Source: Diploscapter coronatus
Taxonomy: Eukaryota > Nematoda > Chromadorea > Rhabditida > Rhabditidae
Reading direction: 5' to 3'
NCBI GenBank assembly: GCA_964036155.1
Contig: OZ038422.1
Span: forward strand, 65,309,201-65,373,200
Length of the DNA: 64,000 bases
The notes beneath the pieces are model-generated. The model did not search any database and was not told the DNA's origin. It saw only the letters and a program-made list of their open reading frames with translations. Each line of letters opens with the position of its first letter. Positions within the stretch are counted from its first letter, which is position 1. Positions 38,601 through 50,495 of the stretch are shown here, piece after piece. Position numbers and translations under genes: made by a program.

Positions 38601-39988
38601 TTTCCAGCCAGACCTGAAAAGAACATTTTATAAAATTTTCCCTAAAACACTTTTTCAAAACAAGAGAAACTTATGAAAATTGTCACGATACGTTTCAAAA
38701 ACTTGTTGAAAAAGAAACAAGTTTAAAGTTGTATTGATTTGATAGCCCCAAAGCGAAATAATGAAACACTCGCCTAGTGTTTGTATCCGGAAAAGTTTGC
38801 CGAGCTCGTATGGTAGGACTCTGAAAATTGCCGCTTTATTTTCTTCAAAGTCTTACAAAATATCTTCAAAAATCTAAATTCGCCCGAGTTAATTGTGAGT
38901 CATTTTCAAGAATATCCTTTATCGTAAAAGAAAAAAAAAATATATCTTCAAAGGTCAAAATTTCCTAAACATTCCCAAAATATCACCCGAGTTGATGTTG
39001 ATTATAATCAATTTTTAAAGTATATTCTTTCAAAAAAAAAAATGAAATATTTCTAAAAATCTAAAACTAACCTGAGCTGATTGTGATTGAGATAGAGATG
39101 ACAGAGGGAGATCATGTCGCCCAACTCCGCAGGCAGACTGCGCAGCTTGTTGTGCGACAGGTCCAGCATCGTTAGGTTTGTCAACTGCAAAAACGAACCA
39201 TTAGGATATTTTCAGAATTACTCATTTGAAAAATTTAGTGATAACGGAATCATAGATATTGACAAAACCCGACCCATTTAGAGTTTATCGTTTTTTGTGA
39301 AGCATATTTCATATTTCGATATTTTATTTATTATTTGATTTGATATAACGAAGATTCATGTAGAGGCATTAAATAAGCTGATAAATAAAAGGCTCTAATA
39401 AATTGTGTGAAAACATATTCTAACATTTTAGAAACATATTATTTAAGAAAAAATCTCACATGCGCAATTTCGGGTGGGACTCGCGTTAGTTGGTTGCCGT
39501 TGAGAAAGAGAGCCGTTAGTTGGTTGACGTTCCATAGCGCCGGCGCCAAATTGCGTACTCGGCCTGAAAAATGAGAAAATTGAATAAACTTCAGAAAACT
39601 GTCAAAATACATTTCATTTGGAAGTTCCAGTGCTCATGACATATCTACGAATTTATAAGATGTATGCTTCAGAAATGTCATAAAAGCTATAACATCTTGG
39701 AGCTTATGATCTACCTTTATCTCCTACAATTAAAAAATACCGTGTATTTCGAGCTCGGTCCATCTCGTAGTTTTGCCTTGCGCCACTTCTTCCTCTGTTA
39801 GTATTCTGTGTACTCGAGCCATGCCGTTCGTCAATGTCTGAAAATGTTCAAATTTCAAAAACCAATTAAATTCAAGTTTATCTTTCCGAAAAAAAGTATT
39901 CCGGATCAAAGCTTTAGCAGAAATCTATCCTTAAAATAGTTTACTTTTAATCTCAAGAAAAGCAATCAAAATAAACCTTTCTCGGCAT
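20641..39988 (-). CDS. ccr-4: CCR4-NOT deadenylase CCR4 (CNOT6 type), LRR-containing isoform, 566 aa
   Basis: Sixteen exons join in frame: 39988-39977, 39837-39741, 39563-39460, 39184-39072, 38820-38774, 38613-38515, 24250-24182, 23671-23514, 23168-23014, 22749-22598, 22412-22285, 22053-21954, 21757-21580, 21247-21135, 20992-20895 and 20718-20641. Residues 5-155 hold the N-terminal leucine-rich repeats (LTALFLNGN, LTMLDLSHNKLRSLPAELG, LCHLYLNHNQLRVLP), which in yeast and animals dock CCR4 to CAF1/CNOT7. Residues 180-540 are the EEP-family nuclease. Its landmarks are LCYNVLCDKYA, LQEVETEQY (metal ligand Glu234), GDLNSLP (Asp404, Asn406) and PSDHIP (His519). The enzyme removes poly(A) tails from mRNA in the cytoplasm as part of CCR4-NOT. 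Human CNOT6 is 557 aa, so the model is full length. A 14.3-kb intron separates the LRR and nuclease parts, and one LRR intron is GC-AG. Confidence 0.95.
32264..33511 (-). CDS. ccr-4: Alternative first coding exons of ccr-4 (LRR-less isoform, 788 aa in total)
   Basis: Inside the large ccr-4 intron, on the same strand, exon 33511-32921 (197 codons from a true ATG) splices through CAG/GTAGTG to TTGCAG before exon 32810-32264. That exon ends at a GTAAGC donor in phase 1, exactly the phase needed to enter the nuclease exon at 24250. An in-frame TAA about 40 bases upstream of the ATG, with no acceptor between them, makes this a first coding exon. The encoded 379 residues are low complexity: Gln/Asn/Pro stretches, a basic patch (KRFARRAKRW), a Thr run (TTTSTTTTF) and Ser-rich segments (SPSESSSSD). 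There are no LRRs. The isoform would keep the full nuclease but lose the CAF1-docking region. The alternative reading is a separate nested gene, but no in-frame stop follows the donor closely and the phase match argues for ccr-4. Confidence 0.7.
33908..34140 (-). promoter_or_regulatory. Putative promoter of the LRR-less ccr-4 transcript: polypurine tract plus CG-rich box
   Basis: About 115 bases from 33908 to 34024 are almost all purine on the plus strand, so CT-rich in the direction of ccr-4 transcription. They are followed by AATAGAGGCGGGGCCTAGCG and a GCGC-rich box at 34063-34094, then GCCTCCTCTATTT near 34120. CT-rich tracts and CG-rich boxes are usual near worm promoters. Position, 400-600 bases upstream of the alternative ATG, supports the call. 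No TATA box is evident. Confidence 0.4.
35737..35779. repeat. Triplet microsatellite (ACG)n(AAG)n
   Basis: Uninterrupted ACG repeats pass directly into AAG repeats over about 43 bases within the ccr-4 intron. Confidence 0.9.
37075..37089. repeat. CG dinucleotide microsatellite
   Basis: Alternating CG runs for about 15 bases, preceded by ACA, in the ccr-4 intron. Such runs can adopt Z-form DNA. Confidence 0.85.
38614..38773 (-). other. GC-AG intron in the ccr-4 LRR region
   Basis: The 160-base intron between exons 38820-38774 and 38613-38515 starts GCGAGT after CTAG and ends TTTTCAG. Only this junction restores the conserved LRR line (QTLGLAGNPL). The nearby GT four bases downstream shifts the frame. 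Confidence 0.85.
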
Positions 39989-40559
39989 GGTGAAGCCTTG
40001 TCAAATAGGGAGTAAAGCACAATTCTACGCGCACAGCAGAACAATAAAATGGACGAAAAAATTTCGAGGTCGAGATTTTTGTATTTGTGCAGTTGGTAGC
40101 GCGCGGCTATAGAAAGTGATCAGCAGCAAGTTGCAGTGAAAATAAAGAAAAAGGCGAAAAATATGCCCCCACTAGTCCGGACGACTTTTACGATTTTGGA
40201 AAGGAACTAGTAAAGTGGTGCTGGGTTTTGAGAAAGTGTCTGATGTGTTTTAAAAATTCGATAAAATTAATGAATACGAAAGTTTCTGCTAACGATCCGA
40301 CAAATAGTCCAAAAATCATGACAAGACGCGTTTTTAGACAAAAAGCTAAGAATTCCCTATTTCCTACATCGAATAACGAGACTTGTAAAATCGTCAAGAA
40401 CACTGAAAATTTGCATTTTTACACCGTAATAGTCTAGGAAATATGCAAATTACGAGAATTTGTATTTAACAGGAAGCCTCTCTTTCGCTTTCAACTTAAC
40501 AAGAAAAATTATTTGATAATAAAAGTGTCATATTTTTAGGAAATAAAAAATTTCCCGAC

Positions 40560-40664
40560 CTTTTTGCCTTCGTTATTCTCGGATTTGGTGAGGGGTAGTC
40601 CGGCACCGCCGCCCTGCTTGTCTTTGTACTCGCCATTGCTGCTTAATTCCCCGTTTTGCATGAT
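40560..40664 (-). CDS. ccr-4: Alternative 5' coding exon of ccr-4
   Basis: A TTTCAG acceptor precedes ATCATG, and the exon then reads 34 codons from ATG 40661 (MQNGELSSNG at the start, NNEGKK at the end). It stops at AAG/GTCGGG in phase 0, the phase of the exon at 39837. It would replace the four-residue MPRK start and give a 596-aa protein. Because it has its own acceptor, it is either trans-spliced or joined to an upstream exon. A candidate upstream exon is 42815-42717, which is open in the same frame and ends in a GTATTT donor. The GTCGGG donor is weak, so the exon call is moderate. Confidence 0.6.
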
Positions 40665-43506
40665 CTGAAACATAAATAAACATTCTTTTTTTTTAGGAAA
40701 AAACTAGTTTTTTTCGGAAATTCGTCAAGTTGAAAATAACATGAAACTGATCGTCAAGTAGAGGAATAGGTCAACTTTCCGAAAAAAAGCCCTCATAAAT
40801 TGATAAAAATCGACAGAAATAAGACTCTTGTAAAATTCACCATATTTTTTTTATTTATCACAAGTTTTTCTCTTCCCAACCGGGTTAATTTTACAAGAAG
40901 CCGTTAACACGATTATTTCTCACTACTGAATGAATGCAGTCAGAAAAATGCAAGAAAAAAACGATAACAATTTGTACTCGACGAAATGAGAGAACGAGAT
41001 GGAGAGCCGGTTGATCACGCCCATTTTTGCCGAGACCAATCAATTTGTGTAAGATTTTTATAGCGTGATAAGAACACTCGATTTTTACAAAGCTTTTTCC
41101 GAAAAGTCTGTTGTTTTCTCGTGAAGCTTATCGATTTTTTCTTTAAATTTCTCATTTTTAAAGCTTTCCAGGTACAAAAATCGATTTTCTGCAAAATTGG
41201 TGAGCGGAATTATCAAAAGTGAGCAAAAAGTTTCCTAGGGGAATTTTGTGAATGAAAATGCACTGCATAAATCGATGATTTGTAGGTCAAAATTTGCAGC
41301 GCCCGAAGTGGGTGGGTGAACGAATACGAATACAGCAGCTGGAGAAGACACGCTGCATTGTGAAGGAAAGGGGGAGATGCGTTTGGGAACGAGGGGATGA
41401 AAAGGGAAGGGGAAGGAAAGGAGAAGGAGGAAACAGGGACGATGCGCAAAATCGATCAGGTCTCCTGTATTTGTCGTCGGGCGATGATCACCGTCATCTG
41501 TTTTCTGTCGTCGGATTGCAAACGAAAAGCCGACGACAACAACAATATAAAAGGGGAAAATCGATCGCACCATCTATAGAGATTTTTAGCTATGCTGAAA
41601 TGAAACGCGGTGCGGCGGCGACGGCGGCGGCGTTGCACCGACGAGAAGGGAAAACCGCAACAGCACTACGAGGAAGAGGCCGTAGTGCGCTAGATTTTCC
41701 CATCTAACGAACGCGGAAAACCGGGGGTGGAGGGGGAAGGAAATCGAAATGCAGCGGCCCTCCGAAGGAGCGCAAGCGAGGCACTGTATTCTCTAAAGAG
41801 GTCGAGAGACGACCAGACGCAAAATCTACGAGAAAGGACAACAAGCGAGAGAGCACGGTGCTAAAAGAGGGGAAGAGATAGAGACGCACAGCGACCCCAA
41901 ACCTATTTCTTCTTTTCCCTCTCTTCTTCCCTTCGTTCACCTTTCCTTTCCTTTCCTTTCCTTCCTTTCACTCTAAATCTTTCATAAAACCCCAGTCTAA
42001 AGCAAAAGACGATAACCCGGGGAGTTCCACGTCATTAACATCATCAGAAAAGCCCCAAATAAGCCAAAAGTGAAACTATCAAATCCCCTCCCCCTATTCC
42101 GAGTTCGCAACGTAGGAGATCGGGGAAAATCGCACAAATCCAAGGAATCTCCGAAAGATAGAGACACTTCAGAGGAATCAATGATTTAATGATTTCTGCA
42201 GGTGTTTGAAGATGTCGATATCCAAAATCGATTCAAAAGCGCGTGTACTTTCAAGGGCTTCTTGAATGCGCACAATGTCTCAAGAAAAACTTGATTCAAC
42301 ATCAATAACGAAAGAAAGTTTGATCGACTGATTTCCAAGAATGCGTTCCATCTTTCAAAATTAATGAATTCTCGGACGAACAAATTGATAAGATTATCAG
42401 CTTTAAAGAGCGCTGATAAAATCACCTTGGTAACCGAACTTTCTTAGTGTAGCCTGCAAAATCCTTGGAGAACTTAGCTTCGTAAAAACCCCTTTGAAGG
42501 GAAGAAAATCGATATTTTCAAGGCCAATGAAAAAGTCCATTTTCAAAAAGAATTTTTTTTCAAAATCATCATTTCAAAACAGTCAGTTTTTGAATCCCCC
42601 CGGGTTATTTTGAAGGCAGGATGAGTTTTCCGTGAAAAAGGGGTTATTACATCTTCAAAGTACGTGATTTGCACAGAAAACGGTTAAAAAAACGGTAAAA
42701 GACGAGTGGAAAATACCGTGTTTGACCAGTGTCGGCCGGAAAAGCTGATCGATCGACGCTGAAGGAGTCGGTGGTGGGGCAGCGGCTGTGCGCCTTTGCG
42801 TACATCGCCATGCATTCGACCACACCAATGCGCCAATTTGTCGGATGAAAGCGAGACGATTTCGCTGGTCGCAACTAGGGAAATAGTCTTCTCGACATTC
42901 CACGTTTACTTTTTTCGCTTTTCGATGTTCCATGCTAATTTTTCGATTTCCAAACTTTTCGTGAAATCTCCGAAACTTCTCGATCCTTGAACGTCTCGAA
43001 AATCAGCCCGATTTTTGGGAAACCCGAAAGTCTGACCCTAGAAATTAGGGTGAGCTTTAAGGCAGTTTTCTGGATCAAACTTCAGAGTTTTATTATTTTC
43101 AGTTTCTAGAAGTTTCCGAAACTTTGAGATTCAGTTTTCATCGCGAAAATCGAGATCTGAGTTCCTAAAGTTCCGTCGAGTTTTGGTTGCTGATTCATTT
43201 CTCCATTTCTCCGCCTGCGCTTCCGCCGAGTGGGTTCTAATTTAAAGACCCGTGAGTTTTTCGTGATTCTTTCCTAGATTTTGAAAATTTTTCAGTTGCT
43301 TGCTCTAATTAAAATTTCACTATTTCATTTATCCACCTTGTGAAATCCACGGATTGAAACTTGAGTTTCGCGATTTTATTTGTTTTTCTTTTGAAACCTA
43401 TTTATTTTATTTACTTTAAATTATGGTATTTTTAGGTCGTTAAAAACGAGCATCCGGAGCCGCGACGCCCGTCGAAAAGCACCGCGTCCAACGTTGGCAA
43501 TCCGAC
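40665..43506. promoter_or_regulatory. Divergent promoter region between ccr-4 and sec-24
   Basis: About 2.8 kb separates the upstream ccr-4 exon from the sec-24 start. It contains purine-rich DNA at 41380-41445, a pyrimidine tract at 41908-41990 that includes four CTTTC units from 41941, and a GC-rich block at 41600-41760. On the minus side, 42815-42717 may be a 5' exon of ccr-4. On the plus side, a GTGAGT donor at 43252 and a TTTTTAG acceptor ending at 43435 suggest a 5' UTR intron of sec-24, with the last UTR segment at 43436-43506. Several ORFs here (for example 41294-41707) follow the repeat composition and are not taken as genes. Confidence 0.5.
41941..41969. repeat. CTTTC pentanucleotide repeat
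   Basis: Four tandem CTTTC units followed by a degenerate copy, inside a longer pyrimidine tract of the divergent promoter region. Confidence 0.85.
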
Positions 43507-46500
43507 ATGCATCAGGTACTTGAGTTTTACTTGGAAATGTCGAAATATCTATTTGTTTCTCACCAAAATTTTCGTAGTTTCATAATTTCCACCTTCAACC
43601 TTCAAACTTTTCCCATGTTGAAGAACTTCATCAAATTTATATCGAGGTTTATCTCCAATACCATTCGTTTGACACACTTCAAAAGTTGCCTTTTAGGAAA
43701 ATTTTTGTTGATTTTAGAATCTTTTTAAAAACGCTTTTCAGCCCCAACCACCTGCGGCTTCTCAGTTTGGTGGCTTTGCTCCGCCCGGCCAAAGCCCGAG
43801 TCAAATTGCGGGGCAAATGCCGAGTCAGAAGCCGCCAACTCCAATGGGCTTTCCTCAGCAAACCCAGCAGCAGGCCTACGGACAGCATCCGTATCAGCAG
43901 AACCTGCAAAATGCACAAAATCCACTGGGCCAAATGAATCAGCCTGGTCAAATCCCCGGACAACCGCAGCTACCACCCATGTCGACTGCTCACGGAATCG
44001 GTGGGATGAGTAATGGGTAAGATTTTTTTTTTTTTTTTTTTAAATTGTTGTTTTCAAATGTTTTTTTTTTGTACCTCAAAAAGTTCGAATTTGAAGATTC
44101 CAATCTACTAGTCTAAAAAGTTGAATTGAATGTATTGAGATAAGCTTTAAAAAGACGCTATTTTAGACAGAAGATCAAAGTTGTTATAGACAATTGAAGG
44201 TTTTGAATATGAGTTAGAAAAACAGTGTAAAATCACACAATTTTGAGAATCGGCCAATTTGGCGTGTCCGCTCCGTACCAGCCACCTGCTGTATCGACTG
44301 TGCCAACCTCGGCCCCATTTCCCACGCAGCAATCCACCTCGTTCGCCAACGGATCAGTCAAGACGGGCTTTCCACAGGTCCATTTTTTGAAATTAAAAAG
44401 CCAATATTTTCGGAGAGCATGTATAAACTTGATAGATTTCAAGTAGCTAGCAATTACGTCTCTATTTCATAAACTTTATTGCACTAACTCATTGGAGAAA
44501 TCGTAAAAATGAGATGACTTTTTTTTTAATATGTTTCAAATAATTTGAAATGTTCAATATATCCTTTGATAATTTCCAACTTCCCCTATATAACCTGAAT
44601 AAGAAACGAGGATTTTCAAATGTTGACATTCCAATTTCCAGGCAGCTCCAGTCTCGCAGCCGCAGCCTTTCGTGCCACCAGTGTCGGCGCCGTTTCCCAC
44701 GGCGAGTGTCGCAGGGCCGAACCCATTCTCTCCAGCTTCGGCTGCCGCTTCATTTCCTGCACCTAAGCCTCCGAATTTTTCCGGGTATGATTGACTTCTT
44801 TTCAGATTTTATTCTCCTACGGTAAAGACCCATTGGATTTCTCGTTTATAATCAATTTTTATACACACATTTTTGAGAATTACACTTTTTAGTCTTTAGA
44901 TTTCGTGAAAATTTTATTTTCTATCATTCCATCAAGACAAATAAATTAAACCCTCAAATCTGACATCAATTTATACATTTTTTGAAACTTATTTTTCCTA
45001 AAAGTGGATTTTTTCCAGGAACGGCTCGACTGCACCGTACGCATCCGCGCTTCAGCCGCCTCAGGCCTTTCCAAGCGTGCAACCACCGTCGACCACGCCT
45101 GTTCCAGGTCAACAGCAGCCTTTTGGGGTAGGAATTTTAAACACTTCGAAAAAACGATGAAATTTAGGTAACTTTGAAAATGAAAATATGTCTTTTCATT
45201 TACATGGCCTTCCCTTCTTCTCATTTTTATCCCTTTTCAACACTTCTTGGATCGTATAAACATATAAATAACTTTTTTTCCTTCTAAATGACGAGTTTTC
45301 AAAAATTACGAAATTTAATATTTCGTTGGATCGCGTATTCAATTTTTTAAGACCTAAACTAAATGGCTAAATTCTTTTAAATCTTCAGGCAATTCCTCCG
45401 CCGGTCTCTCAGTCTTTCCCTCCTCTGCCCGCTCAATCCGCGTCCTTGCCGAGACCCCCTTCGACGTCCCAGCCTTCTGCAGCGTTTCCCTCAATTCCTT
45501 CGATGCCACAACCACCTGCTCAAATACAACAACAGGCATACGGTAATCCGTCGATTCCACAGGTGGGGTTTTTTTTCTCCTGGAAATGATCATTTTTAGT
45601 TCGAGTACATTTTTCTCAAGCATATTTTTTGATTTATTTCTTTTATTCAAAGAAAATGTAAGGATGTTAAAATTTTCTAAAAGACGACAGTTTCGCCTTT
45701 CTGAAGTTATTGAATTTTAGAGATTTTCTATGTTTCAAAAATTATTGAAATTGAATAAGATATGTCAAGTTCCTATTGATACGAAGATATTCTCATTGTA
45801 GATGCAACAAAGCCAGCCTGGGTTCGGTACCGTCCCGCATCCACTCAACTCATTCCCACCACTTCCATCGGGTACTTCCTTGCCTGCTGCGCCTGGACCC
45901 GGACAATTCCAACCACCTGCTGGTAAATCAGTTTTTCTTGCTTTAAACAAAATTGAACACTTTTCGCTTAAATTGAGAAATTTACTCATTTTACAAATAC
46001 TTTTGTCACATTACTGAAAAAAGTATTCTGATATCAAAAAGGCAACGAATCGTGATAAAAGTGGCTTTATTAGAGATTTTGCAAATATCTGATTTAAAAA
46101 AAATTACTGTAATCTTTGAATTTAGGTTATCAAGCCCCACCTCAATTCGGTCAGCCGAATCAACAGCAACAGCAAACGATGCAGGGGGCGAATCTGATGA
46201 ACGCACAGCAGAAGTTCGGGCAAATGGTATCGTTTTAAGCTATTTTTACAAGCTCGCACTAGCATAAATTCTCCAACTTTTCATAAACATAACCCTTGCT
46301 TAAACACATATCAACATATTTAATTAAAAAACGCACGCGCACACTATCAACTCCAAGTAATTGATTTACTCTTTGAAGAATCTCGCGAAGCTGATCAGAA
46401 ATTAAAAGAATTAGGGTGATTTTTTTTTTTTTAATTTGAAATTTCAGAACCTCGGCCCGGGCGCGCAGTCTCAGATGGGGTTCGCCTCGAACGCCGCCTC

Positions 46501-49500
46501 GCCCATCGTCGATTTGCTCACGGAGAAGAACGTCATGAGGTTGGGAATTTTTTCAATTTTATTCACTAATTCGTTAAAACAATCACTAAATGTCTTTCAC
46601 CGAATTTGACATAAGTGACCTTGTAATTCATGGATAAATTGGTCGCTCGGTTGCACAATATCAATTTAAAATTTTATACGCAAAAATGAAAATACGCCGA
46701 ATTATTAACGCACTTCGTCATATCTTAAAAAATTGAGTTTTTCAAAGAAAAGAACCCTGATTATTTGATCTATGGCGATTTTTCGCAGATACGGTTTCGA
46801 CGACATTCCGTTCCATCTGACGGGGCACATGGCGAATCCTGAGGCCAGAATTGATCCGGCCATTTTCCGATCCACGCTCTACATGATTCCTACCAGGTAT
46901 TTTTAGAAAAAAAACAATACTCTAGCATTCTGTTCTGAAAAAAAACTAATCTAAATTTATACTCAAAGTTGAAACTTTTCTAAAGGCTACGACTTTCAGC
47001 GAGGAGCTACTCAACAAGTCCAGACTACCGTTCGGCATCACGCTCCACCCATTCAGAGATGTTAGGGTAAGAAACCTTCATATTTTAAAATTATTTTCGA
47101 GGTCCCACTTTACTGAAGATTACGGTTCTCTGTAACAATTGTTCGCTATTATTCTTTACATATACATAAGTTTTTTGAAACTTATCCGATCAAGTGTATT
47201 TTATAGCTATTTCTGGCTGTGAGAGAAATTATTTCTAATTAATCCATATGCTTCAAAGATTTGTTATAATCAATTGAATCGATGTCGATGTTGGATCTGG
47301 AAGGAATAAAAATGATGAAAGCCCTCATTTTTGCAGAATCTGAACATCATCCAGACGAGCAACATCGTGCGCTGCCGCTACTGCCGGACGTACATCAACC
47401 CCTACGTTGTGTTCCCCGATTCGAGGCATTGGCGATGCAATTTGTGTGGACGGTCCAATGATCGTGAGTTTTTTATTTTTATTTTCGATCTGTATGTTTC
47501 AAAATTCGAAAAAATAATGAAAAATAGCATTTTTAAATGTTTGACAAAATCTAAACTTGTAGTGCCGGACGACTTCTCGTGGGACCCGGTGCGGAAGGCG
47601 TTCGGCGACCCGACGAATCGACCCGAGATCCAAAATGCCACCGTCGAGTACATCGCGCCAAATGAGTACATGGTGGGTGAATTTAAAAATTTTTATATTT
47701 TGCAGAAAATTTAACCTTTTTTAAATGGCGAAATTGTCAAAACTTTGGAATAATATGCTCCAACAATTTTTAAAATTTATGAGCTAACTTTTCAATGTAA
47801 TGCACCGTTGAAAGTTCTGAAATGAAACGTAACTTATATAGCTATATAATATAGCAATTACTCATGAGAATCAAAAGAAATCTTCGAAAGTTGACAATTT
47901 GACCAGTCATGCTTGTGCATTTTCTTTCCAAATTGCATCATCTCTTATTTAATTTTCATTACTATTACATTTTTAAAAGAAAGCACATGCACTTTTTGAA
48001 ATGTAACTTTAAAAATTCTAACAAATTCTATCGCTTTCAACCTAATTTTGGAATGCACCTATTCTAATAGCTTCTAATTTTTCATTAAAAAATAGCACTA
48101 ACCTGAACTTTTAGCCGGTTCGCAAAAATCGCTTCAACCAAAATGAGGTTGGTTAGAATAGACAGTTTATGAGAAATCAGAGATAGATAGGTTTTTTTTT
48201 TTTTTAATTTATCTCTGAAAATACGCTTATTTTCCCCTTACTTTGGCCGAATTGTAAGCGATTTTTGTGCATGCTTTTGTGAAAAGACATTTTTCAAATA
48301 GAAATTGTGAAAGTCAGTTTTGTCTTGGATCATCTATTTCTTGTTGTTCGAAAAGCTTTCGATGATTTACATAAGTTTTAAAGTATTCATTTATTTTAGT
48401 GTAAAATAAATTTATGATCCTTGGCGACATAGCACAACCATTTAAGTAAAAAAAATCCCTAGCATGCAATTCCAGCAATGCTCTCAGTTTTTTTTTTTTT
48501 TCAAATTTCAACGTGTAACTCTCAAATTTGCAGGTTCGTCCACCGCAGCCAGCCGTCTACGCCTTCATCCTGGATGTTTCGGAAGAGGCTATTCGAACGG
48601 GTAAAATTTTCAATTTTTTTTTCTGAGAAGAACAAACTCTTAGTTGCTTTACCCTGAAAAATGGTTCCTCAGTTTTTCTTTAGAGAATTTTTTTCAGAAA
48701 ATTTCTTTCATGAAAAATAAGCATTTCTGTAAATTTGTAGGCTATCTCCAATCCCTGTCCGAACAGTTGCTCATTAATTTGGACATGTTACCAGGCGACG
48801 ACAGGACTTTGGTGGGGGTTTTTTTTTTTTTAAAGATAAATATATATTTTAAAAAAATTTTTAATAGAGGCAGGTTGCATTTAATCAGTAATCTTTTATC
48901 GGTATTCACTTTTATGATTACTCTAACAAACATTGAAATTTCATTAATTAAAGGTCAAAATATTTGGTTAGGGCTTCAAAGATAGCTATATAAAATTCAC
49001 TTGCATAAAACTAATAAGAAAAATGTATTTTGAACCTTTATTTAAACATATTTATTAAAAATTCAACATTTTTCCAGGTCTCCTTTGTGGGCGTGGACAA
49101 CGCGATTCACTTCTTCCAGTTTCCGGGCGGCAACAAAAATCCCGCTGAATTGGTTATCGAGGATCCCGATGGTAAACAATTTTTATTTTTAATTTTCAAA
49201 GTTTTAAAGAAATGCAAAGTTTCGTTTTCATTTATGTTAGGTTCATTATCGAACTCGAATGAATTCAGACATTTTTCTGCCGACAAACACGGGTCTCTTG
49301 ATCAATTTGAAGAAGAACAAGGATGCAGTCAGGTACTGTATTCATAAATTCTTCACCTATTCAATCCTATTAGCCTTTACCTTGAATTAAAATAATAAGG
49401 GCATTTATAATATGACGACATGGTTTTTTTAATTATAGAAATATATTATAGTTTGATAGAACCTCGTGCCGTCATATTGCTGTTCCCATTAATCAATGCC

Positions 49501-50464
49501 AAACATTGCAAATTCGAGTTAATCTGCTCCGATTCAAACTAGCTATGTCTATGATTTCAGGTGGCTGGTTCAGAAGCTTCCCGAGATCTTCTCGCGACCC
49601 GTCTCCAATTCAAACGCACTCGGTGCGGCGCTCAACATCGTTCACGAACTTATGGTAGGCAAATTCTCAATATTTAATTTTTAAATTCTTTTATTCGGCG
49701 CAAAATAGTTACTTCGCTTTTATGAGAGATATGTACATATTGCGTATATTGCGTACAAGGTAGAGAAGGTATTTCACTAACGCTTTAAAAACTAAACACT
49801 CACTTTAGTGATTTTTAAATGTCTGAGCGAGAAATGAAAGATTCGAGGGTCCATAGCGTTATTCACCAAAGTTTTTGGTGAATAACGCTCGCCCTCCTCG
49901 GACATACGAGTATGTAAAACAGAAAAGAGAGAAAGTAATGGTATGAAAAGTTTTGCAGAGCCTCGCTGGGATAAGAAAGAGTGACGAGAGAGCATCGTAC
50001 GCCGTGTATAACACACGAATCGCGTGCAAATCATGTGAAAAATTGCAGCCCTGGTCCTGAAAACATGACCAATTACACAATTACAAAGCACGTTTCAATT
50101 TTCAGGAGGAAATCGGCGGTCGGATTACGGTATTCCAGGCGACACTGCCGAATGTGGGTCCAGGCAATTTGACGCAGCGAGAGGATCCCAATCAACGAGC
50201 TGCGGATGACGTGCAGAATCTAGGACCAGCCACGGACTTCTACAAACGACTTGCACTTGCTTGCACTGGTAAGGGTTACTATAGTTTTCCAAGTTTCATT
50301 GCGTCTACTGAGAAGAGCAGAATTTTGAGGGATTTATTATGATCAAGAAAAACTTTATTTGTAAGAACTTCATACTATTGGAAATGGTTGAAAATTTGCA
50401 TATTGAGCCAATTTAGCGTTTTCTATTATTTTGTATTTCATTTATTATCGATTTTTATCTAAGT

Positions 50465-50495
<31 letters not shown>

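Noticed and set aside
41294..41707. 137-codon plus-strand open frame
   Set aside because: It lies in the purine-rich divergent promoter region, overlaps other equally long frames on the opposite strand and shows no recognisable motif.
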